A program made the translations under genes and the position numbers. Of a DNA stretch of 51,125 nucleotides, positions 25,937-32,600 are shown piece by piece (the first letter of the stretch is position 1; every line of letters starts with the position of its first letter). Below the pieces are notes generated by a model. That model made no database searches and had not been told where the DNA came from. It saw only the letters and a program-made list of their open reading frames with translations. The DNA is from Candidatus Equicola faecalis (GTDB lineage Bacteria > Bacteroidota > Bacteroidia > Bacteroidales > Bacteroidaceae). The DNA is taken from the NCBI GenBank assembly GCA_018065185.1, contig JAGHTU010000053.1:1-51125 (forward strand). The letters are read 5' to 3'.

Positions 25937-27085
25937 TCAAAGCCTATGCTTGAAGTCCTCGTAACCGAAATGTTTCCAAAGGGTAGTGGCTGATGGAGAT
26001 TCCTTGATGTAAATATTCGGTAGTGGCATACCATTGAAGGTATTTGTCTTCACCATTGAATAGATTGCCATATCTTCAAACACCAGTTCTTCGCCATCTT
26101 GGAGTGGGTGGTCAAACTGATAGACTCCTATCACATCACCTGCCAGACAAGTAGGACCACCGAGTCTGTAAATGTATTCCTTACTCTTGTCTTCGCCGAG
26201 GGGAACAGAGTGTTGCAGGGGTGGGGTATAAGGCATTTCTATCACGTCTGGCATGTGACATGCTGCAGAGGTGTCGAGAATGACATTACGTATTCCTTGC
26301 TCGTCAGGCGGTTGTATCTCAAGTATGGTTGAATGTAGTTCCCCTGCATTTAGTGCCACGGCTTCACCCGGTTCGAGATAGACCTGTAAATGATATTCAT
26401 CCCTTATGGCGATGATGCAACGCTCAAGCAGAGAGATGTGATAACCCTCGCGGGTGATGTGATGCCCACCTCCGAAGTTTATCCATTTCATAGATGGGAG
26501 ATATTTCCCAAATTTAGCCACGACGGCATCCAAAGTCGTCTTTAGGTCGTCGGCATCCTGCTCGCAGAGTGTATGGAAATGCAAACCGTCAAGGAGTGAG
26601 AGTAATGACGGATTGCGGCGGAGGGCATCCTCAAGGTCGCAAAGCCGCGTACCCAATCGGCTCCCCGGAGCACATGTGTCATAAATGGCATGCCCTTTTT
26701 GCGTGGAACATTCCGGATTTATCCTAAGCCCTATCTGCAACCCTGCATCTTTTGCCTTGCGCCCAAATCGTTCCAATTGAACGGGGCTGTTAAAGACGAT
26801 ATGGTCACAGATGCGACATATTTCGTCTATCTGGTCATCCCTATAAGAAGGAGAGAAAATATGATTTTCCTTTCCCTGCATTTCCTCATGACAGAGACGC
26901 GCCTCAAATAGTCCTGAGGCAGTTGCTCCTGAAAGATATTCAGAAATAAGCGGATAAAGTGCATAACAACTGAAGCATTTCTGTGCCAACAATATCCGAC
27001 ATCCTGTATTGTCCATGACACGATGCAGGACTTTTAGATTATTCTCTATCCGTGCCTTATCTATGAGGAAATATGGTGTCTGCAT
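25937..27085 (-). CDS. nspC: Carboxynorspermidine/carboxyspermidine decarboxylase
   Basis: 382 residues from the ATG at 27085; a TTG at 27094 would add three. It is a PLP enzyme of the alanine-racemase fold, with the lysine in ILLAQKCFSCY. GLHFHTLCEQDADDL, KWINFGGGHHITREGY, YLEPGEAVALN and the late GGPTCLAGDVIG match the NspC branch rather than LysA. It removes the carboxyl group from carboxyspermidine (or carboxynorspermidine), the last step of the dehydrogenase-decarboxylase polyamine route. The gene for the preceding enzyme lies 125 bp upstream. Confidence 0.9.
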   Translation of the reverse strand: MQTPYFLIDKARIENNLKVLHRVMDNTGCRILLAQKCFSCYALYPLISEYLSGATASGLFEARLCHEEMQGKENHIFSPSYRDDQIDEICRICDHIVFNSPVQLERFGRKAKDAGLQIGLRINPECSTQKGHAIYDTCAPGSRLGTRLCDLEDALRRNPSLLSLLDGLHFHTLCEQDADDLKTTLDAVVAKFGKYLPSMKWINFGGGHHITREGYHISLLERCIIAIRDEYHLQVYLEPGEAVALNAGELHSTILEIQPPDEQGIRNVILDTSAACHMPDVIEMPYTPPLQHSVPLGEDKSKEYIYRLGGPTCLAGDVIGVYQFDHPLQDGEELVFEDMAIYSMVKTNTFNGMPLPNIYIKESPSATTLWKHFGYEDFKHRL

Positions 27086-27098
27086 GGATGTCAAATGT

Positions 27099-27150
27099 TG
27101 TACTGTTTATGTTTTACTGTTTATATTGTACTGTTTATATTGTATGTTGT
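27099..27150. repeat. Three copies of a ~15-bp TGTACTGTTTATAT repeat
   Basis: TGTACTGTTTATGTT, TTACTGTTTATATTG and TACTGTTTATATTG follow each other between the two polyamine genes, with partial copies after them. They would be transcribed in the 115-125 nt gap upstream of nspC. Confidence 0.65.
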
Positions 27151-27209
27151 ACAATTATTAAATGTTGTATGGTTATGAAATCATAAACGTACAATGTAAA
27201 ATATAAAAC

Positions 27210-28469
27210 TTACAAAACCAAAGTTGGATTCTCATCAACTTTCCATGGCAGTCCCCATTTGTTGAGGGCTTCCATATATGGGTCTGGGTCGAACTCCTCA
27301 ACCGTGAACACTCCCGGCTTCTTCCACAGACCGTTCATCACGAGCGATGCTCCAATCATGGCAGGAACGCCTGTGGTGTATGATATAGCCTGAGACCCCA
27401 CCTCTCTATAACACTCCTGATGGTCACACACATTATATATATATATGTTACGCTTCACACCATTCTTCACACCTGTAAAGATGCAACCTATATTGGTCTT
27501 TCCCACGGTGCGAGGACCGAGCGATGCAGGGTCAGGGAGTAAGGCGCGGAGGAACTGTATCGGCACTATCTGCTGTCCGTTGTATTCCACCGGTTCTGTG
27601 CCGAGCATACCTACATTCTCAAGACATTTCATGTGTGTGAGATAACTCTGGCCGAAAGTCATGAAGAAACGTATGCGCTTCACATTAGGTATGTTCTGCG
27701 CCAAAGACTCTATCTCTTCATGATGGAGCAGATACATATCTTTTTCTCCCACGCCATCGAAGTTGTATGTGCGGTGTATTGCCATCGGTTCTGTCTCGAC
27801 CCAATGACCATCTTCCCAATATGAGCCGTTTGCACTCACCTCGCGCAAGTTAATTTCCGGGTTGAAGTTTGTGGCGAAAGGATAACCATGGTCTCCTCCG
27901 TTGCAGTCGAGAATATCTATTGTGTGTATCTCATCGAAATAATGCTTCAAGGCGTAGGCAGTAAACACGCTCGTGACACCCGGGTCGAAACCCGTGCCAA
28001 GCAGTCCTGTAATACCGGCTTGCTCAAAACGCTCTCGGTATGCCCATTGCCATGAATAATCAAAATATGCTGTAAAGCCTTTCTCCTTACACCGTTTTTC
28101 ATAGATGGCACGCCACTGAGGATTGTTCGTATCTTCACATTCGTAGTTTGCTGTGTCAACATAATGCACTTTTGTCTTCAGACAGGCATCCATGATGGTA
28201 AGGTCCTGATACGGCAATGCGAGGTTGAGCACCAAATTAGGTTTTACTTCCAGAATCAGAGCCACCAACTCATCCACGTCATCGGCATCCACCTTGGCAG
28301 TGGTAATCACAGCCTTGGTCTTGCCTTCCAACTTCTTCTTCATTGCCTCGCACTTGCTTACGGTGCGGCTTGCGATACATATCTCACTGAATACTTCCGA
28401 GTTTTGAGCACATTTCTGAATGGCAACTCCGGCTACACCACCACAGCCGATAATCAATACTTTTCCCAT
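27210..28469 (-). CDS. Carboxynorspermidine/carboxyspermidine dehydrogenase
   Basis: 419 residues of the saccharopine-dehydrogenase-like family. The N-terminal Rossmann motif is VLIIGCGGVAGVA. VLNLALPYQDLTIMDACL, HYVDTANYE and GLLGTGFDPGVTSVF are typical of the carboxynorspermidine synthase branch. It joins aspartate semialdehyde to a diamine (putrescine, or possibly agmatine) with NADPH, giving the carboxylated triamine that the downstream decarboxylase uses. It is 14 nt after the agmatinase gene. Which diamine is used cannot be told from the sequence. Confidence 0.9.
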   Translation of the reverse strand: MGKVLIIGCGGVAGVAIQKCAQNSEVFSEICIASRTVSKCEAMKKKLEGKTKAVITTAKVDADDVDELVALILEVKPNLVLNLALPYQDLTIMDACLKTKVHYVDTANYECEDTNNPQWRAIYEKRCKEKGFTAYFDYSWQWAYRERFEQAGITGLLGTGFDPGVTSVFTAYALKHYFDEIHTIDILDCNGGDHGYPFATNFNPEINLREVSANGSYWEDGHWVETEPMAIHRTYNFDGVGEKDMYLLHHEEIESLAQNIPNVKRIRFFMTFGQSYLTHMKCLENVGMLGTEPVEYNGQQIVPIQFLRALLPDPASLGPRTVGKTNIGCIFTGVKNGVKRNIYIYNVCDHQECYREVGSQAISYTTGVPAMIGASLVMNGLWKKPGVFTVEEFDPDPYMEALNKWGLPWKVDENPTLVL

Positions 28470-28483
28470 TTCTTATTTATGTT

Positions 28484-29344
28484 TTATAATTTATTCAAGG
28501 CAAGCAATAGTTCCCTGACCACCTTACATGCTACTGCCGTTGATGCGCCACTGGCATCAAGCATTGGAGCAAGTTCGGTGACATCACATCCCACCACATT
28601 AAGTTTTTCGCACACAAGCACCAATGCCTTGCGCAACTCTTCAAAACTCACACCACCGGCTTCGGGTGTTCCTGTTCCCGGGAACACAGACGGATCAAGC
28701 ACATCAAGGTCAACTGTGAGATACACTGGAGTGTCCTGTGTTATGCTTTCGACCACTCTTTGCACATCATCAAGCGTAAACGGATGTAAGTCAGTATGTC
28801 CCTCACGGGCAAATGCCCATTCTGCTCTTTCACCAGAACGGATGCCAAACTGATGTATCTTGCCGTCGCCCATGAGGTCATGACAACGACGGATGACACA
28901 GGCATGAGACAGGTTTACGCCAAGATAATCGTCACGCAGGTCGGTGTGTGCATCTAAATGAATGATATGTACGTCAGGGTGTTTCCTGTGCACTTCACGG
29001 AACGCTCCCAACGTCACAAGGTGTTCGCCTCCAAGCATGAAAGGCAGTTTTTCATCGGACAATATCTCCGCAGTATGCTCAGAGATGGCGTCCAGTGCCA
29101 TCTCTGACGACCCCATCGGGAGTTCGATATCGCCCGAGTCGAACACTTGAATATCCTCAAGGTCGCGGTCAAGACATGGCGAATACGTCTCAAGTCCATA
29201 AGATTCGTGCCTTATGGAAGCACTGCCGAAGCGTGCTCCGGGGCGGTAACTGGCTGTGGAGTCAAACGGTGCGCCGAATATCACGATTCGGGAATCATCA
29301 TAAGTGGCATCACAACCGATGAAAGTCTCTATGTTTTTTTTCAT
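28484..29344 (-). CDS. speB: Agmatinase-like ureohydrolase
   Basis: 286 residues of the arginase/agmatinase family. The manganese ligands are visible in GGEHLVTLG, HLDAHTDLRDDY and VDLDVLDPSVFPGTGTPEAGG, and the size and SFEELRKAL region fit agmatinase. It would split agmatine to putrescine and urea, linking the arginine decarboxylase to the triamine-forming genes. If the route runs over aminopropylagmatine, the same enzyme type could act on that compound instead. It starts 4 nt after speE. Confidence 0.88.
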   Translation of the reverse strand: MKKNIETFIGCDATYDDSRIVIFGAPFDSTASYRPGARFGSASIRHESYGLETYSPCLDRDLEDIQVFDSGDIELPMGSSEMALDAISEHTAEILSDEKLPFMLGGEHLVTLGAFREVHRKHPDVHIIHLDAHTDLRDDYLGVNLSHACVIRRCHDLMGDGKIHQFGIRSGERAEWAFAREGHTDLHPFTLDDVQRVVESITQDTPVYLTVDLDVLDPSVFPGTGTPEAGGVSFEELRKALVLVCEKLNVVGCDVTELAPMLDASGASTAVACKVVRELLLALNKL

Positions 29345-29348
29345 CTTA

Positions 29349-30209
29349 CTAATATTCTAACTCAACTTTTTCCAACATTTTCTCCACGTATGCAGGAAGG
29401 GCAAAGCATCCGCAGTGGAGATTTGTGGTGTAATAGCGTGTTTCTATCTTTTTCGCATTCCATCGTGCGACATCAATATCGTTCACAGGATGATATTTCT
29501 TTGAAGCAAAACCAAAGAGCCAATACCCAGAAGGGTAGGTTGGTATATGTGCTTGATAGACACGGCTTATCGGAAAACTCTCCACGATACGCTTATGGGC
29601 TTTCTGCGTCTCAAGACGGTCATCATCGTAGAATGGCGACTGATGCTGATTCACCATTATACCATCGTCTTTCAGTGCCTTGTAGCATGAGCCATAGAAC
29701 TCGCGTGAGAAAAGGCTTTCCCCAGGGCCGTAGAAACCTGCAGAGTCAACGATAATGACATCGTATTCACCCACGATATGCCTGATAAACCTGAGTGCGT
29801 TTTGGGAATATATCGTGACACGGGCATCGTCAAGTCCACTTGCAGAAAACGGAAGATATTTTTTTGCTGCCTCCACAACACCGACATTGACCTCCACCAT
29901 ATCAATACGCTCCACTTCAGGATATTTCAGTAGTTCGCGCACGACACCACCATCGCCGGCACCGAACACCAGCACCTTTTGAGGATTAGGGTGTACTGCC
30001 ATCGGGATGTGAGTCATCATCTCATGATAGATAAACTCATCCTTTTCGGTCATAATGATATAACCGTCGGCAGTGAGCACACGACCATATTCCGGAGATT
30101 CAAAAATATCAATACGATTATGGTCGTTCTCTTCCGAGAAGATATGCTTATCCACCTTTATTGAAAATTTTACATTCTCGGTGTGCAATTCAGAAAACCA
30201 AAATTCCAT
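29349..30209 (-). CDS. speE: Spermidine synthase-like aminopropyltransferase
   Basis: 286 residues with the SpeE motifs: DGYIIMTEKDEFIYHEMMTH (substrate loop), VLVFGAGDGGVVRELLKY (nucleotide loop), IDMVEVN, and DVIIVDSAGFYGPGESLF with the catalytic Asp. It would transfer an aminopropyl group from decarboxylated SAM to putrescine. No SAM decarboxylase gene is in the window, and the same operon has the alternative carboxyspermidine route. The donor and substrate are therefore uncertain. It lies 21 nt after the decarboxylase gene. Confidence 0.88.
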   Translation of the reverse strand: MEFWFSELHTENVKFSIKVDKHIFSEENDHNRIDIFESPEYGRVLTADGYIIMTEKDEFIYHEMMTHIPMAVHPNPQKVLVFGAGDGGVVRELLKYPEVERIDMVEVNVGVVEAAKKYLPFSASGLDDARVTIYSQNALRFIRHIVGEYDVIIVDSAGFYGPGESLFSREFYGSCYKALKDDGIMVNQHQSPFYDDDRLETQKAHKRIVESFPISRVYQAHIPTYPSGYWLFGFASKKYHPVNDIDVARWNAKKIETRYYTTNLHCGCFALPAYVEKMLEKVELEY

Positions 30210-30230
30210 ATAAACAATAAAATATTCGAT

Positions 30231-31691
30231 TTAATAAACAGTGGCTTCCTTTATAACATTCAGCCTTTCAATCTTTGGATCCTCAGGACCTGTCATGGAG
30301 CATCCTTTTTCTTTTGCATACATGATATAGTCGATGATTTCTTGAGTGATACGCTCTCCGGGAGCGAGAATAGGAATGCCCGGAGGATAACTCATCACGA
30401 ACTCAGTACATATTCTTCCCTCTGTCTCACGCAGTGGTATCATCTCTTCTTTCGGTGCGTAGAATGCCTCTTGCGGGCTCATCACCACCGAAGGGTTGAT
30501 ATATTCATGGTCGAACATACCGGTACGGTCACGCTTGAAGCGTCTGCGTATGTCGTAAAGAGCACTTACGAGCCGTTCAATCTCCCTCATGCGGTCACCG
30601 ATGGAGATATATGCAAGCGTATTGCCTATATCACCCAGCTCCATTTGAATATCATACTCGTCTCGCAATAGGTCATACACTTCAATTCCTGCAAGTCCTA
30701 CATCAAGCGTGAACACCGTCAGTTTGGTCTTGTCAAAGTCGTATATGGAATCTCCGTTGATGAGTTCCGAACCGTATGCATAGAAATCGCCAATCTTGTT
30801 GATTTCCGTTCTGGCATATTCCGCCATCTCCACCACGTTACGGAATGCTTCCTTGCCACGGAGTGAGAGATTACGTCGCGAGATGTCCAGCGAAGCCAAA
30901 AGCAGATAGGATGCACTTGTGGTTTGAGTGAGGTTTATCACCTGACGCACATATCCTGCACCTACGGTGTCATTTATCAGCAGGATGCTACTCTGTGTGA
31001 GACTGCCTCCTGACTTGTGCATAGAGACGCACGCCATGTCGGCACCTGCTGCCATGGCGGAAACAGGCATGTCATCACCGAAATAGAAATGTGTGCCGTG
31101 GGCTTCATCCACGAGCACCATCATCCCATGAGAATGTGCCAGTTCTACAATCCTTTTGAGGTTGGAGCATATTCCGTAGTATGTAGGGTTATTCACGAGG
31201 ATAGCCACAGCATCCGGATTCTCCTCAATGGCCTTCTCAATCTGGGAAATCTTCATGCCAAGAGCGATACCCAGACGATTATCCACATCAGGATTTACAT
31301 ATATTGGCGTGGCACCGTTGATTACTAGAGCATTTATCACACTTCGGTGTACGTTTCTCGGGAGAATGATTTTCTCGCCTTTCTTGGATGCGGCGAGCAC
31401 CATTGACTGTACGGCAGATGTCGTTCCACCCACCATCAGAAAGGCATGGTCGGCACCGAATGCCTCTGCTGCCAGTTCCTCGGCTTCCTTTATCACGGAA
31501 ACAGGATGGCATAGATTGTCAAGCGGTTTCATGGAGTTGACGTCCAGTTCCACACATTGTTTACCAAGTAACTTCACCAATTCCGAATTGCCACGACCAC
31601 GTTTATGTCCGGGTACGTCAAAAGGAACGATGCGGTTCCTTCTAAATTCTACAAGAGCCTCATATACAGGCGCAAAAGACTGATTTCCCAA
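30231..31691 (-). CDS. speA: Arginine decarboxylase-like Orn/Lys/Arg decarboxylase (short form)
   Basis: 486 residues of a fold-type I PLP decarboxylase. FDVPGHKRGRGN opens the domain, VLVDEAHGTHFYF holds the PLP-ring Asp and His, and SMHKSGGSLTQSS holds the PLP lysine (about residue 225). The short length and C-terminal domain match the Gram-positive-like SpeA branch. Arginine is the likely substrate because an agmatinase gene follows. The start codon appears to be TTG at 31691: a TAG stop lies two codons upstream and the next in-frame ATG is about 54 residues later, inside the conserved fold. Confidence 0.85.
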   Translation of the reverse strand: MGNQSFAPVYEALVEFRRNRIVPFDVPGHKRGRGNSELVKLLGKQCVELDVNSMKPLDNLCHPVSVIKEAEELAAEAFGADHAFLMVGGTTSAVQSMVLAASKKGEKIILPRNVHRSVINALVINGATPIYVNPDVDNRLGIALGMKISQIEKAIEENPDAVAILVNNPTYYGICSNLKRIVELAHSHGMMVLVDEAHGTHFYFGDDMPVSAMAAGADMACVSMHKSGGSLTQSSILLINDTVGAGYVRQVINLTQTTSASYLLLASLDISRRNLSLRGKEAFRNVVEMAEYARTEINKIGDFYAYGSELINGDSIYDFDKTKLTVFTLDVGLAGIEVYDLLRDEYDIQMELGDIGNTLAYISIGDRMREIERLVSALYDIRRRFKRDRTGMFDHEYINPSVVMSPQEAFYAPKEEMIPLRETEGRICTEFVMSYPPGIPILAPGERITQEIIDYIMYAKEKGCSMTGPEDPKIERLNVIKEATVY

Positions 31692-31734
31692 ATCCTATAA
31701 TACTTATGTTTGTTAGTGTTATCTTGAATCTTTG

Positions 31735-31766
31735 CAAAATTAGTGCAAGGCGAGTGAAAAGCCAAA
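31735..31766 (-). promoter_or_regulatory. Bacteroidetes promoter for the polyamine operon
   Basis: On the minus strand TTTG (31763-31766), 20 bp, TAATTTTG (31735-31742), with the extended TTGCACTAATTTTGC word. It lies about 45 bp before the TTG start of speA and would drive all five polyamine genes. Confidence 0.8.
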
Positions 31767-31955
31767 TTTCCAAAGATAAAGAGAATAAATATTTAAGAAA
31801 ATCCAAACTTGTTTGAGTTTTTGCAAAATATTTAGACTCGTTGAAGACGTTAGTCTTTGGCTTTTCAGTTTCTGCAATATCGGCTGCACCACGGCATAGA
31901 TTAAGTGAACTTATCTCTGCACTTAGTTTGTCGTCAGTTAGGAGAAGGCAGAGTT

Positions 31956-32036
31956 AGAGCAAAACAAATTTTGCTCTCGTGCATGCTTACCTTATTATAT
32001 ATAGGTGTGTTCTATAAATCATCTCTATAAAACCTA
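31956..32036. other. Hairpin and relic of the 29-229 element in a gene-free stretch
   Basis: A perfect 9-bp hairpin, AGAGCAAAA/TTTTGCTCT, spans 31956-31977. At 32003-32023 AGGTGTGTTCTATAAATC nearly repeats the terminal repeat of the 29-229 element, followed by TATAAAACCT in the opposite sense. The rest of 31767-32436 outside the listed features shows no gene. Confidence 0.5.
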
Positions 32037-32135
32037 CTTATAATGTGATGTGTATTTGATGAAAAGTCCTTTTGTAACTGTCCGTAAATCTATGTTTTCC
32101 CATCTTTGCCTCGCCGCCTTCCGCTCGGAGCCTAC

Positions 32136-32223
32136 AAATCGTCGTGACAATTCGAGTAAATCGTCGTGACAATTTGGGTAAATCGTCGTGACAATTTGAG
32201 TAAATCGTCGTGACAAGTTAGAG
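32136..32223. repeat. Four 22-bp tandem repeats (AAATCGTCGTGACAATTTGG type)
   Basis: Four units start at 32136, 32158, 32180 and 32202, each beginning AAATCGTCGTGACAA and differing only in the last seven bases (the last unit differs most). There are no spacers. The period equals that of the array at 4985-5385. Confidence 0.9.
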
Positions 32224-32436
32224 GCTCTGTTGGTTTGACCTTGAGGCATAGATTGCTCGGCTTCGAGACGTCGTATGCTTAAAGGCGACTTTCAAAAGAC
32301 TCTAAATTGCCACGATTTGGCTTGTTGATGTACCATTTTTTTCTAAATTGTTTTCGCTAAACTCATATTAAAGTATAACAGTTAGTATAACAGTTATGGT
32401 GATTTGCCAACTATTTTTTGAAAATCATAAAATAAA

Positions 32437-32468
32437 TTTGTAATAATTTTATTTTCTAATTATCTTTG
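32437..32468 (+). promoter_or_regulatory. Bacteroidetes promoter for the type III R-M operon
   Basis: TTTG (32437-32440), 20 bp, TATCTTTG (32461-32468). A leader of about 125 nt without visible structure precedes the res ATG. Confidence 0.8.
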
Positions 32469-32600
32469 TAAATTACAATAAATCATCATAGAAAAAATAA
32501 AGTGACTTGCATAATCTCAGAATTTGTATTATAGTGTAAGAGAGGCTGTGGTCAGATTTTGAAAAGATAACAGAGAAATCAAATACAAACCTGTACATCG

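Noticed and set aside
32136..32223. CRISPR-like array of direct repeats
   Set aside because: Units follow each other with no spacers, the period is 22 bp, and no cas gene is present.
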